From positions 33,641,288 to 33,705,287 of the forward strand of contig NC_079519.1 in the NCBI RefSeq assembly GCF_000801105.2: a DNA stretch of 64,000 nucleotides, in the 5' to 3' direction. The notes below the pieces were generated by a model. That model was given only the letters and a program-made list of their open reading frames with translations, made no database searches and was not told the origin of the DNA. Each line of letters opens with the position of its first letter. Position 1 is the first letter of the stretch. This stretch comes from Raphanus sativus (lineage: Eukaryota > Streptophyta > Magnoliopsida > Brassicales > Brassicaceae). Position numbers and translations under genes: made by a program. Positions 23,118-35,795 of the stretch are shown piece after piece.

Positions 23118-25247
23118 TAAAGAACTTTGATAAGGAGAAGTGGAGAACCGACTACAAGATAACAACATTTCTGCTCCATCATGATCGACGAAATATAATA
23201 TCAATTTATCTCATCCTAAAATATTCGATTTAATCAGTATGTGAGACTATGTCAGGTCACTCTTTAGTAATTACATAAAAGTGAAAATCTTGTTTGTTGT
23301 TTTAAGCGTGATTTCCATCTATAGTTTAAGTTTTATCCATCTATATGCATGTGCCAGCAACTAAATTAATCTACATAACGATGCATATCATCACCTAAAT
23401 AATCTTTTATATATCCGACTTTTAAGATGTCAGTACCGTATTTTTTTAATAAATGGAATTTTAATTTTTTGTCGGAAGGAAATCAAAGCACCTAATTATG
23501 GGGAAGAAAATTAAAGAGCCAATTAACACAACTTTTGATCGTGTGGTTCCTAAAAAAAGAGAGTTTTCAAAAGCTTAAACCGTTCCTAGTTCACAGGCTA
23601 TATATACCTACCCAACGAAACAACAAAAGATGTGTGAATGATTTTAATTTTGCTTTATAGCAAAAAGTTTCCCACGTTGTAGGACAACCGCGAGCATTTT
23701 CCTTCTGGTTTTGACCCCCTCTACCCGACTATAACTACATAAACCTCATCGCATTATATACATACTTTCAATTATTTCAATTATTTAAGTTGATGAACAT
23801 TATGAACTATAAAGTTATATGTAAAAAAAAAAAAGTTATATGTATTTTGATTAATTATTTTTAAATAGTATCCAATTTTTAAATAGTATCCAACTCAGTG
23901 TATTTCAAGCAATCTCTCATCTCATATTGAGTATGATTAGTTAAGTAGTATAATAACTGAAATCAATTAAAATGGAGTAGGCGAGTTGAATTTTTAGGCG
24001 AGTTGAAGATTGATTTTCTTCGCAAAATAAAAAGATTGATTTTCTAGATATATGGTAAAAAATAAACTTAAATTCAAATAAATATATTTCGCTAAAGGTT
24101 TATCGTTTTACTGACAGTTGTTGATTATGTCGACATTGCGACATTACATGAGTTGATTTATTTTTGTAAAGTAAGTTTTTTTTTCTCTAGAATCATATGG
24201 GAAAGAGAATGAGTCCGAAATCTTTCCTCCATAATCAACGATTCAACTTTATAATTTTCAACATCATTATATGAATTTAAATCCAAATTATACAGTACGT
24301 CGATATTAACACATTGTTGATGACAAAAAAACATCATTATACTTATATAGACGTTAAAAGTCTTGTGGTCTAATTATCATGAGAAAGACAAACAATTGTA
24401 TTCTGAACCTTTTTTAAGCCTTTAGTCAAAAAAAAGTTTAGAATACATTTGTTTGTCTTTGAATTTAATGGAAGAATTAATGGAAAATGTTTTTTGACAA
24501 TTTAAAATACAAAATAATTAATGCAATATGTCTCTATCTGTTATCTAGTATTGGATCCTTTATTATTTTGCAATATAGTATGTGGGGTACTAAATCCTTC
24601 GAAAAAACAGGTTTCTAGATAACAATTTTTTTATTTTGTAGTGGAATAGATCAGAAAGGTTCAGTCTGGTCCTTTCCAACGGGAAACAAACCACAAAAGA
24701 GAAAAAGACCATGATGTTTTTTGTCATAAGAGTAGCAGCACTAGAAGTAGGAAAATGACTAAAAGAAATTTTATTGGAGGATAAATATACATTTATCATT
24801 TTGGGTTAATTAATTTAAGATTTAGAGTTTAGAGTTAAGGGGTAGAGTTTTAGAAATGTGTTCAAATTTTTAAAAATAAAAAATAAATATTAAAATTTTC
24901 AAAACAAAAAAGTACTATTTTGATCATTTTATTTTTTGAATATTATTTTTCTAACAAAAACTATATTTGAGGAATTGTCCAAACCATAACATCCCCATGG
25001 TTTAGTATTTAATGTAATATGGTTTTTACGTTTTACAGACAATAACCCGTCAAATTTAAAGAATTCAAAAAATACTTAACTGTTGATTCAATACATCACT
25101 TTTATTTTATACCAACCGTAGACCAATGTGCTTCAACAATCAACATGAATCACATGATCGTTTTTATAAAAACTAAAACCAGTCGAAAACAGACCCTAAT
25201 GTTCTAGGCTCCAATTTCGTTTCAAGACTTAAAAGAGCCGGTTGCTG
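23118..25247. other. AT-rich spacer, nothing supported
   Basis: I see no gene or complete element here. Small duplications around A-runs (for instance at 23815-23845) and a T/A-rich repeat around 24810-24990 (TTTAGAGTTTAGAGTTAAGG) are present. The 69-codon minus ORF at 24590-24799 has no recognisable feature and is not called. Confidence 0.5.
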
Positions 25248-25331
25248 ACCAAAAAAAACGAACCGGTTTTTAATATTTTACCAAAAAAACGAACCGGTTT
25301 TTAACATTTTACCAAAAAAACGAACCGGTTT
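25248..25331. repeat. Three 31-bp tandem units each with palindrome AACCGGTT
   Basis: Units start at 25248, 25280 and 25311, each containing ACCAAAAAAACGAACCGGTT. The first two continue with TTTAA(T/C)ATTTT. Each carries one AACCGGTT palindrome, at about 25261, 25292 and 25323. The position is about 2.6 kb upstream of the KAT1 start codon. Confidence 0.9.
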
Positions 25332-25354
25332 AGTCAGATCCATTGGAAAACTTA

Positions 25355-25553
25355 GAGCATCATTATTGGAGTGACTTGGGAAAGTCTCTCCATTAAGGGA
25401 CTTAAGAATTTTTTTTTTTTTTGTTTGGTCGGGAAACGGTTAAGGGATGTCCTTTAATTAAGGGATTTTCCCTTCTCTTTCTTCCTCGGTCTCTGCATTT
25501 CGTGATCTCTCTCTCCTTAAGGGACTTCCCAAGTCACTCCAATAAAGATGGTC
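25355..25553. mobile_element. Harbinger-type MITE (199 bp)
   Basis: The ends are GAGCATCATTATTGGAGTGA on the left and TCACTCCAATAAAGATGGTC on the right, an inverted repeat of about 25 bp, flanked by TTA at 25352-25354 and 25554-25556. The subterminal CTTAAGGGA motifs are also inverted. No coding capacity. Confidence 0.85.
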
Positions 25554-25741
25554 TTATGTCCCACAAAACATTTTTTTGGACCCTACATCACTCTCTCTGA
25601 GCATGTGAAAACTTAAGCCGTTAACATTAACGACCCCACTTTGCACTAGGAAGACAGCAAGTGGCAAACTATCTGTTAACCATTTTCAGGTCTTCAGATT
25701 TTTTTCTCCACTATTTAGGACAAGATTCCTTTGCATGGAAA

Positions 25742-25871
25742 ACATGCAAGTCTGTTTTTTTTTTTTTTTTGTTTTTTTTTTGTTTAACCTGGGGGTATCC
25801 CAGGCCCAGAAGGCCCAGACTAATCCCCAAGGGGAAGAAATGCCCACGGATACATGCAAGTCTGTTTTTTT
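25742..25871 (-). mobile_element. 5'-truncated SINE with poly(A) tail and 20-bp target duplication
   Basis: ACATGCAAGTCTGTTTTTTT occurs at 25742-25761 and 25852-25871. Between them, read on the minus strand, is a GC-rich body (TTCCCCTTGGGGATTAGTCT and GGGCCTTCTGGGCCTGGG) ending in AAAC and an A-rich tail. This is the structure of a retroposed SINE on the minus strand. The body is about 65 bp, so the tRNA-derived head with A and B boxes is missing. Confidence 0.8.
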
Positions 25872-27877
25872 CCTTTGCAAAGTAATATAAAATGATGTAA
25901 AACGATATGATTTATGTGTTTATTATTCATGAAATCATCACGAAGAGTTATGAAATTTGCAGGGATCGATCCTAAAACAACTGAAATCATCTTTTTAATT
26001 TAGAATTCATATCCTTGACGTATGATTACCACTGTAATGACAATCATTAATTTGATCTAAATAATTGTATTGATGAACATCGCAATTAGTAATATAGATA
26101 AATATATGTTAACATATGAGGTTCTAATGATTACAAAGCTATAACCTATCAATAAATGTTGTGAATAAACGTGAATCAAACTCGAAGATTTCTTTTCTTT
26201 TTTTTTTCAAAAAAAAAAGAATCAAAGAACTTTTTTTGAACACGAAAGCCAACAACTTAAAATCAGAACGTATTAAGAAAAACATCCGTTTAAGGTTTGT
26301 ATATTATAATGTGAATAAATAATTTTACAATTCCTTTAGGCATTTTTTGTCCATCATAATGAGGAAGATCATAAAAGTTGAAGGAAATTTTTCTCTCCAA
26401 CAATATATTATTTTGAAAAAAATGATTATATAAAATAATATTACATCATTTGCGAGGGAATACTATTCACAAACTCATTTTAATGTTAAAATTTTTTATT
26501 TGTATATTGATTTTAATTTTTGACAATCTTTATTTTATGCATAAAAAAATTTTAACACTAAAAATAAGTTTAAAAACTTTATAGTTCAATATGTATATAC
26601 TGATAGAACTTCTTGAAATACAATTACCAATTTGTTATTAAAATATAATTAAATATAAGTTATAATTGAATAATTAGAATATAAAATTAAAGATGAACGT
26701 TATCTCGATATCTCGATTGTAGTTGAAAGAGAAGTTTCACCTCCCAAAATTAAAATAGCTTAATATGTAATTATCTGATTCCAAAAGTTTTAAATTCGAT
26801 TTAGACGAATTAAAGATCAAAAAACTTATTTTTCTCTACGGAATGCGTTAATTGATAATTTGTGGGAAAAATATAGTAATATTAATGTTTAAGTAAAATT
26901 CTACTATTGTTTGTATGTTGTTATGTAATTTAATGTAAAAAATATCTTTCTATGTTTAATATATGTAATTTCTCAGATAAAAGAAAATACCATGTCATGG
27001 ATTAGAGTCTAGTGATTTTCTGAACAATGTAATAAGTTAATGATAGTTTTTGAGAATAAGTAGAAAAGGAAAAGATATGCTTTAAATAATACTAGAAGAG
27101 AAAATAATTCTGAAAGAAAAATCATATACTCTGGCCCCTTAAATATTCGGTTAAATGCCATTTTCTTTCTTTATTTTTTAATTTTTTGCTTACTCCATAT
27201 CTGGATTCCTGAAATGAACACACCATAATTTTTCGTGCCCATTTTTGTCCTTCCATTGACACACAGACACACCAAACGTATCTTCTTTCTCTATGTGTGG
27301 TATGTCTATATATCACTACCACCTTCAGATGCTGAGAAAGTGGATTTCACACCACAGTCATAAACCTAATCAAGTAGCAATCTCCATAACCAGTTTGCGT
27401 CCTACTCTTCCTCTTCTTTTATGTTGGATATCAAATCTGTTTCCTCTCAAAAGAAACAAACCATGAGCGTTTCTACCTCAAAAGCTCAATGTTTACCACT
27501 TAAGTTTTGTCTCATCTCTTAAGCTTTTCTCATTTCACGCACTACTCTGTTCCGTGTTTTAAGCTTCTTGCTCACCATTGTTTTTTTTTTTTTTTTTTTT
27601 TTGAAAGCTCACCATTGTTGCTTCTCCTATTTAAACCATTTTCGTTTCTGAAAATGGCGCACTGACTCTGCTTAAAGCCGTTAACCTTTCCCAATAGCAA
27701 TTGGGCCAGAGCAAGTTGTGCTACAAAAGTTCCTAACAGAACTTTCCCGCGTCATTCATCACAATCTTCATCACTATATATATATATATATAACTTCCTT
27801 GCCAAGAAGAAAGCCTCAAACCTCCAAGAAAAAAAAGCCTTTCACATACTCATTTTTCTTACCAAAACATCTAAAAG
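25872..27877. promoter_or_regulatory. KAT1 upstream region and 5' leader
   Basis: The distal part (25872-27100) is AT-rich without features. The proximal part is less AT-rich, and a (TA)n run lies at 27775-27791 just before the leader. A poly(T) insertion flanked by a 13-bp duplication sits at 27570-27619. I do not assign a TATA box or the transcription start with confidence. Confidence 0.4.
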
Positions 27878-30800
27878 ATGCCCATCTCTTGTACCAGAAA
27901 CTTCTTTGAAAGATTCTGCGTTGATGAATACAATATTGATACCATTAAACAGAGTAGTTTCCTCTCCGCAGATCTTTTGCCATCTCTTGGAGCCAGAATT
28001 AACCAATCCACAAAGCTACGTAAACACATATTATCTCCTTTCAATCCAAAATATAGGTAAGTTTCTCATCTCTAAACTATGTTGGACGTCAATTCTAACT
28101 AAACCAGATTATGTTCTGTTTTTGCCAATCCTCTGTTTTATTTTGAAACAGAGCATGGGAGATGTGGCTAGTCTTTCTAGTCATTTACTCAGCTTGGATT
28201 TGCCCATTTGAGTTTGCATTCATCACCTACAAAAAGGACGCGATTTTCATCATAGACAATATTGTTAATGGCTTCTTCGCCATTGATATTGTCCTCACCT
28301 TCTTCGTCGCCTATCTCGATAGCCACTCCTATCTTCTAGTTGACAATCCTAAGAAAATAGCAATAAGGTGAGAAAAAAAAGATTTACTTGAAACCCTTTT
28401 TTTTTAATAAGTGAATCAGATTCTTGAAAATATCTTGAAAATGTAACATTTTCAGGTACCTCTCTACTTGGTTCGCTTTCGATGTGTGTTCGACTGCACC
28501 ATTTCAGCCTTTGAGCCTACTGTTTAACTACAATGGAAGCGAGTTAGGATTCAGAATTCTTAGCATGCTCAGGTTATGGAGGCTGAGACGAGTGAGCTCG
28601 CTGTTTGAAAGGTTTATTTCAATTATTTGAGACCATGTTCTTCTTAGGATGTGACTAAGAAAGTATTTATCTCATTTCTCTAACTATTTTTTCACTTTGC
28701 TTCAGGCTTGAGAAAGATATCCGTTTCAACTATTTCTGGATACGATGCACAAAACTCATTTCGGTTAGTCGCAAAACAAGAAAAAAAGAAACAAATTTTC
28801 TTTTTATTTATAATACAATATAATCTCCTAAAATTGGTATTTTTTCACTTTACGCTGAGATTCCACGTCAATATTTCAATAGACCAACATTAATAGAGAA
28901 GAAATTTGACCCAATTCACCTCATACCAATTGGTTTAAAGTTGGTAGTTGGAACCATAAGAACATAACATGCAAATAGGAGAGTCCCAAAAAATGTGTAT
29001 TTACGGTCTTAAGTGATTCGGTTCGAAATGAAATGATAAGAACCATCATCTTGATATGACGTGCTGAGATCTCATAATGTTGAAATTTAAAAGAGAACAA
29101 ATATAAAAGAAACTTGAGCAAATTGATTCATTTCAAGCAGAATAAACTTAAATTAAATTTGGAGCTAATGCTGTGCATTTGGGTTATGATTAAGGTTGGA
29201 TCAGGTTATTCGGGTTAAAGACTCAGGTCAGGTCGGGTTATTACGGTTTTGGTTACCTGAGCCGAGGTGTTTTGGACCAATTTAGAAATCAATATTTTTA
29301 GATCATATCGGTTCAGATCTATCTTGTCAGGTTAGAATCAATTTTCTATTCTTAATGAAATCTGAACTAGAACTGAATTACATGCAGTTCAGATTTAAAC
29401 CTAAAAACTGATAAAATATGAAAATCCCGAGTTAAATTCGAAAAATATATTTAGGTATTTCAGTTTTTGGGGATATTTTCTGGTTTATTAATTATACTTT
29501 TTAGATATAGAGTTATAGAACTAAAAATAACTAATATTATAGGTAAATAAATTGTATTTTGGATATGTATTTGATTCTCAGTTTAGTTTTAGTTTTTTGA
29601 ATTTAGAAAAGTAAGAACCGATGGAGTTTTTGTAAGTTTTGGTTTCAAATTTTTGGTTCGATTCTGATTTTGTTGTTGGGTTCCGGAGTATTGTCCATGT
29701 CTATTTGGAACCAATTAGTCTTAGTATAGGTTTCTTTTAGTAATGAAATATTAGTTATGATATTATTAGTTTATAGAAGTTTTACCGTAGTTGTTGTTAA
29801 AAAAAAAAGAAGTTTTAGCGTAGTAGCTTTACTTGAATTATTCAATTCAGGTCACTTTGTTCGCTGTACATTGTGCTGGATGTTTCAACTACCTGATCGC
29901 GGATAGATACCCTAATCCAAGAAAGACATGGATCGGAGATGTATATCCAGACTTTAAGAAAGCAAGTCTCTGTGATAGATATGTGACTGCTCTTTACTGG
30001 TCAATTACGACATTGACGACCACTGGATATGGGGATTTGCATCCTGAGAATCCAAGAGAAATGCTCTTTGACATTTTCTTCATGATGTTCAACCTCGGCT
30101 TGACAGCTTACCTGATTGGAAATATGACTAACCTCGTCGTTCACTGGACTAGACGAACCAGGAGCTTTGTAAGTTTGTTCCCTTTTATTCTGATCCCGGC
30201 ATGATCATTTTGGATAAAAAGTTAGGTAATATCGGATATGGATAGGGTATGTATAATCAGTGCAATAGAATTACTCTGACATGGATACTTTGAAACACTT
30301 AAAAAAACTTACATATTTTAAAAGTAATTAATTAAAAATGGATGATTTAAAATTCTTGATACAACTTAGTAACTAACATGAAAGTTCTAGGCAATATTAA
30401 TAAGGTATTGGTAGGATCATATAACATGATATGAATGCATATGCCTATTTTGAACCTCAAAATAATTGTTCAACCTACAAGAAAGTTATAGACATGGTCA
30501 AATACTTCTTTGTTATTTTTCATGGTCCAATACTTTGACTTCTTAAAAAAAGAAACTCAACTATATACTCATCTTCAGTTCAAACTAGACAAAATACTAA
30601 TTCTTTCTATACAACAGAGAGATACAGTGAGAGCTGCTTCAGAGTTTGCTTCAAGAAACCAACTCCCACATGACATACAAGACCAAATGTTATCACACAT
30701 TTGCCTGAAGTTCAAAACCGAGGGCTTGAAACAACAAGAAACTTTGAACAATTTGCCAAAAGCAATCCGGTCAAGCATTGCAAACTATCTCTTCTTCCCC

Positions 30801-32089
30801 ATTGTTCAAAACATTTACCTCTTTCAAGGAGTTTCTCGTAACTTCCTCTTTCAATTGGTAAAATTATATTCTCTACCTTTTCAGTTCAACTTAATATCAT
30901 TGCAACTCCTAAGAGGTTTCATAAAGTTATATTATTTTTTGTTCAAGGTTTCAGATATAGATGCTGAATATTTCCCACCTAAGGAAGATATAATTCTACA
31001 AAACGAAGCTCCTACGGATCTTTACATCTTGGTCTCAGGATCAGTGGTAAGCAAATTATATCGGTTATCAGTAAAAATATAATTAAATACATAGAAATAT
31101 CAATTAATTATCTTCTAACGTTGTGTAACTGTTGTAGGATTTCACAGCCTATGTTGATGGAAATGATCAGATTCAAGGCAAAGCAGTTGTAGGAGATATG
31201 TTTGGAGAGATTGGAGTCTTATGCTGTAGACCTCAACCTTTTACGGTAAAGACAACCGAGCTATCTCAAATACTACGGATAAGTAGAAGATCTCTCATGA
31301 GCGCGATGCACGCTCATGCTGAAGATGGACGAGTTATAATGAACAATCTCTTCAAGGTGTGTGAGCTAAAACCAATACTCTTGAAACTTATGTATATAGT
31401 TTAAACAAATTTAAACTCATGTTTTGTTACAAAACTTGCAGAAACTCAGAGGACAACAAACAATAGCGATAGAAGATTATGATCAGCAAAGCAGAGATTT
31501 CCAACGAATGGGGTGGGAGGAGTGGATGGATTCAAGAAAATATGGCGATGACTTAGATGATACGGAGTCGACTTCAGAAAATGGAGAAAAGGCCCTAATG
31601 GACGCAATTCACAAGGGGGATACTGAAATGGTTAAGAAGCTACTTAAACAAGGGTTTAACATAGAGAAACCAAAGGCTCTTGCAGAGCTACAAAGAAAGA
31701 AAAGCATATGTGATCACTTACTAAGTTCACATCAGCATTGCAGCTCCAGCATCAAAATCAAGCCATGTAAAGGAAAAGACAAGAGAGTTACTATTCACAT
31801 GTTGTCACAAGAGAAGGATCTATCACAGTGCCATAACGGGAAGTTGATAGTCTTACCTAAATCCATTAAAGAGCTTCTAAGTCTAGCAGGTAAGCTCTTA
31901 AAATACTCAAAATGAAGAACAAAACTCATCCCTTGTGACAAAAGTATCTAACCTCGAAGATTTGGGAATAATATAGGTGAAAAGTTTGGAGGTTGCAGCT
32001 TCACAAAGATCACGAATGTAGAGAACACTGAGATTGATGATTTAGATGTCATTTGGGATGGTGATCATTTGTTTTTTACATCAGACTGA
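27878..32089 (+). CDS. KAT1: Inward-rectifying Shaker K+ channel KAT1
   Basis: A plasma-membrane K+ uptake channel, in Arabidopsis mainly of guard cells. Ten exons: 27878-28056, 28152-28367, 28456-28611, 28706-28763, 29851-30168, 30618-30857, 30948-31046, 31138-31356, 31442-31889, 31977-32089. The frame is intact through 681 residues (Arabidopsis 677). In order: a short cytosolic N-terminus ([15 protein letters not shown]), S1-S6, S4 voltage sensor [18 protein letters not shown], pore [10 protein letters not shown] with GYGD at 262-265, C-linker, a cyclic-nucleotide-binding-like domain ([14 protein letters not shown]), and the C-terminal KHA region ([20 protein letters not shown]). There is no ankyrin block, as in KAT rather than AKT channels. 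Intron 4 is 1,087 bp and inflated by repeat sequence. The start is fixed by the conserved N-terminus. Confidence 0.95.
29160..29760. repeat. GGTTCGG-type repeat inside KAT1 intron 4
   Basis: Sequence such as CAGGTTATTCGGGTTAAAGA and CAGGTCGGGTTATTACGG resembles the low-complexity GGGTTCGG/AACCGAA repeats at 2510-3160 and 17290-17950. The other KAT1 introns measure 78-449 bp while this one is 1,087 bp, so an old insertion is the simplest explanation. The ends are not clear enough to name a family. Confidence 0.5.
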
Positions 32090-32676
32090 GTTTGAAGGTA
32101 GTAACTGAGACTAGCCTCCCTTCGTTACATCAATGTATATCTGCGCCAGTCTATCCTTACCCCGGTTTCATAGAAAAAACTAGATTATCAAAAACCATAA
32201 TCTGCGAAACTGATATGGATTGACAAACGGCACAGTCAATAGTTTGTGGAATGTATATGATATATACATATATAATGTAATAACAAAAAACTTGAAAAAA
32301 TAAGAAGTCAAAAGAAAAGTATGTAATGCAATAAATAAATTTTTGTTGTTCATCTTTTTTAACCGTCTTAGTTTAGTAAGAATAATTATTTCACGAGTTG
32401 AAACAAGACAAAACTAAATATATATTCCACGAACACGAAGTGCATGCATCCCACCTACGCAGTACGCACATCTGTTGCTTAACCTACTCATCTTATTTAC
32501 TGGTATTCCTATTGCACCCTCGCCTTCGCGCATTGCTCCTTCGTTTCTACAAGCCCAATGTCGTAACTTCACCATAGCCAAAAATGTCCCACAAAGTCCC
32601 AAACCTAAAGACCTATATATAAAAAACCATCAAGGATTCTCATATTCACAAACCCTCATCATATCAAACCAATCTA

Positions 32677-33111
32677 ATGTCGTCTCTAGAAACCAAAACA
32701 GACCAAAGAGAAGGAGCTGAGATCTTCAATGGAGGATCGACGTGCAAGCAAAAAGCAAACGAGATCTTATCGACCATGAATCTCCCCAGAGGACTTCTCC
32801 CTTTGGACAATATGACAGAGATCGGTCACAACAAAACAACCGGTTACATCTGGATCAAGATGAACAAGAACGTTCAGCATCGGTTCAAGGCGATCGGAAG
32901 AAACGTGTCGTATGACTCGGAGGTCACTGCGTTCGTGGAGAACCGTCGGATGCGTAGCCTTACGGGGATCAAGAGCAAAGAGCTTCTTCTTTGGGTTACG
33001 ATCTCCGAGATTTTTGTTAATGATCGAGACCAAACTAAGATTACTTTTGCTAATCCGACGGGACTGTCACGTACTTTCCCCGTCACTGCTTTTGAGGAGG
33101 AAGAGAAGTGA
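32677..33111 (+). CDS. DUF538 family protein (144 aa)
   Basis: A single-exon gene of 144 residues. DUF538 proteins are plant-specific; some are stress-induced and a lipid-binding/BPI-like fold has been proposed, but the role is not established. The recognisable core is ANEILSTMNLPRGLLPLDNM, then TGYIWIKM, HRFKAIGRNVSYDSEVTAFV and GIKSKELLLWVTISEIFVND, ending TGLSRTFPVTAFEEEEK. No signal peptide or membrane segment is seen. It lies 588 bp downstream of KAT1 in the same orientation, as At5g46230 follows KAT1 in Arabidopsis by my recollection. The ATG is preceded by a short leader and a likely TATA stretch (CTATATATAAAAAACC at 32611-32626). Confidence 0.9.
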   Translation: MSSLETKTDQREGAEIFNGGSTCKQKANEILSTMNLPRGLLPLDNMTEIGHNKTTGYIWIKMNKNVQHRFKAIGRNVSYDSEVTAFVENRRMRSLTGIKSKELLLWVTISEIFVNDRDQTKITFANPTGLSRTFPVTAFEEEEK

Positions 33112-34244
33112 TTTGTCAACGGTCTTGAACTTTGCTTTTATTGTTTATCTGCGTCTTTCCAGTTATAATAGTGATGAAATAATGCTATAGAAACTTGTTT
33201 TTAATATAGTTCTCATTGTTCTAACTTGTAGAAATTTACTTAATATAGTTATTTTTGATATACGTTCTTATTGTTCTATACTTCTTTTTTATGCTTTCGA
33301 AAAGTTATTGTTCTATGCTTATAGGATTATTATAATAATAATCACCATTAGGCCATAGACAATTCCATAGCCTCATCCATACCATGAAATGTCCATCAAC
33401 ATGAACACTGGATGCAGCCATACAGAATAACAAAAATCATATAAACTCAGTGGTCAATAAAGTATTGAACGTTTTCAAACAAAAAAAGAACATTGAACAT
33501 TTTTTATTCTTTCTGGCCTCTTAGACACTACTCTTAATATAAAACTCAAGGTACACTATAATAAATATAAATATTTCAAAACCAGGTAGTGGAGAATCTT
33601 TATCATCCATCATATTCTCTCAAATGATCTTGTTAGCTTCTTCTCTACTAAAGCACGTTTCATTTCCATTGAGGATTCCATACTCGTCCATGTCTTTCAA
33701 CATCTAGACAACGATATCACGGCATTATAAAATACAAACTGAACCAATAACATACCATGGATAATATTATATTTTGTATTGATTTGGAGATTGAAAACGA
33801 TGGCCTTAATTGGTAACATACGGAATAATGTTTAAAAATAAATATCGGTAAAAAATTTATCGATCAAAAAAATTGTGGATATAATACAAAATGCGAAAAC
33901 GCTGATAAAAACATAAAAATAATTCATTAGGCAAAAAAAGTTATGTTTTAGTAAATTATTTGTGGAATCAATTTTTTGATATTGTTTAATTATATGAAAA
34001 TAATATTTTAAAGTTTTAACTAATATTGGTTAATTATAAATAATTATGGAAAAATAATATTAATCTATAAATTCATTTCTTAATTGTACGTAATATATTA
34101 TTATTAATGTATTTAAAAAATAAATAATTAAGATAAATAAAGTTTTTCACTAAATTTAATTGGAATTTTTATTTAATAATATATGTAATTATTCATATTT
34201 ATTAATTTTCAATAGATTTAATAATGTATTCGATTTTAGAGTTT
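33112..34244. other. DUF538 3' flank and AT-rich spacer
   Basis: No ORF is supported. After the DUF538 3' UTR the sequence becomes strongly AT-rich from about 33740. The Arabidopsis gene expected here (At5g46220, DUF616, by recollection) leaves no visible trace. Confidence 0.5.
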
Positions 34245-34740
34245 CTGTTTAAAAATTTATATTCTGCCATTTCATAAAATTTATTCGATTATTTTAAAAA
34301 CTATTCCGCAATTTTTGTTCACCAGATTTCAAAATTTTCAGCAACTCAGTTAATTATTTCTACAGTTTAATTAATTATTTTCACGATTAAGAAATGTTAT
34401 AAATCAAAGTAAATTATTATATAAGTTGTCCAAAAAATAATTATTCAAATATATTTAAGGCAGATTATGCACAGCAAAACAACTATCACCTAAAAACAAC
34501 TATCATCTGTAATTTCTTTCTTCTTTTTACAAAAGTGGTGCATTGTTTAAACGCAACACCTTGATTATTTTGATGCATATAAACTAGATACAGAAATTTC
34601 AAATTGACAAAAGTCAGGAAATTTTTTGGTTAGGACTAGTATCTGCTTAAGCGTGAATCGGAACTTTATGTGTAAGTTTTTTAATAATAATAATCAACTA
34701 ATGATATTAATTAACTGGACCATATGTTTACATTAATTTG
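34245..34740. repeat. Direct repeat, copy 1 (flanks the PUB14-VPS33 segment)
   Basis: This segment aligns over about 0.5 kb, in the same orientation, with 41716-42230. Shared landmarks in order are ATTTCAAAATT(T)CAGCAACTC, TTATTATATAAGTTGTCCAA, AACAACTATCACCTAAAAAC, TATTTTGATGCATATAAA and TGATATTAATTAACTGGACC. Substitutions and small indels are frequent, so the copies are old. It may be an unnamed repeat or a duplication made when the intervening segment was inserted. Confidence 0.8.
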
Positions 34741-34908
34741 GTATTGTAAATTTTTTTAATTAAATAAATTTTAATATAATCTTTTTAACACTTAAAATTC
34801 TTTAACTTTTTAATTATTCAAATTTCAATAATTATTAACTTCAAAATCATATCTGAATTAAGTTATTTATTTTTATTTGTTGTTCTTGTGTATTTGTATC
34901 GTTTATTT

Positions 34909-35380
34909 ACAAGCTCTTATAACCTTGTTTGAGGAAGGAACTAGAAGAGGGAAAGAAAAGACGCTATTTTCAATATGTGCATATACCAAGGGAATAAATC
35001 AAGAACCATTAAGGGAGGTATCGTTGATCCTCTGACAAGGTTACTGAAAGATGTAGGTGGAGGAAGCTTTGGCTCTATCTTGGCAAAATACTTTCTACGA
35101 ACCAAGAAGGGAAAGCAGCTATAGCTGAAGCAGATACTATTCCTGTTTTGGTTGAGATTATAAGGACAGGGTCACCGAGGAAAAGGGAGAACGCTGCAGC
35201 AATACTACTTTGGTATCTCCATATTGGGAAATATGGAGAGGTTGAATGTAGCGAGAGAGGTTGGGGAAAAAAAAAAATCTACTAACGGTCTCGGTCTGCA
35301 GTAGAATGGGACTGATAGAGCAAAGAGGAAAGCTGCGAGAGCTTGTTGGAGATCATTCAGCAACTTGAAGGTGTTGTGAA
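34909..35380 (+). pseudogene. PUB14-like U-box/ARM E3 ligase, 3' remnant
   Basis: Conceptual translation in shifting frames matches the ARM-repeat C-terminus of PUB13/PUB14-type U-box E3 ligases: QALITLFEEGTRRGKEK, then [27 protein letters not shown] and [21 protein letters not shown] stretches, then AKRKAARACWRSFSNLK in place of the usual AKRKAASLLELIQQ end. Several frameshifts and stops break it, and the U-box and N-terminal parts are absent. A 35-bp insert at about 35264-35303 includes a copy of sequence from about 35380 (ATCTACTAACGGTCTCG). PUB14 and VPS33 are neighbours in Arabidopsis (At3g54850, At3g54860, from memory), so this remnant marks the origin of the segment. Confidence 0.8.
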
Positions 35381-35795
35381 ATCTACTAACGGTCTCGCTC
35401 TTCTGTTATCTTATTTGTTTCAGTATAGATTTTATAGGAAACGTTTGGATTTGACTCTGACTAAAGAAGCTTATGTAGTGTCTAACTCAGTTTTGTGTAT
35501 ACAATAAAACCTCTTTACTTAAAAGTATTTGTTAGTAGTTGTAAGATAATATTCTCTCTACTCGTTACTGCATTCTGACATCAATTGTAAAGTTGTAATG
35601 AAACAAATATATTATTGATTGATTAGTATGTAAAAGATCACACTCTCTCTCACCACAAAAGAAAACATATACTAGAACATTTAAATACCATTCACTCTGC
35701 AACCAAAGCGATCCAGAAGAAGACTCAGAAAGCCACAAAAAGACAATAAATAAACACACAATAGCACTCCAAAAAAGATAACGATCTCTTACTGA

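Noticed and set aside
25661..25885. Small ORF of 74 codons
   Set aside because: It runs through the SINE body and its poly(T); coding is an artefact of the insertion.
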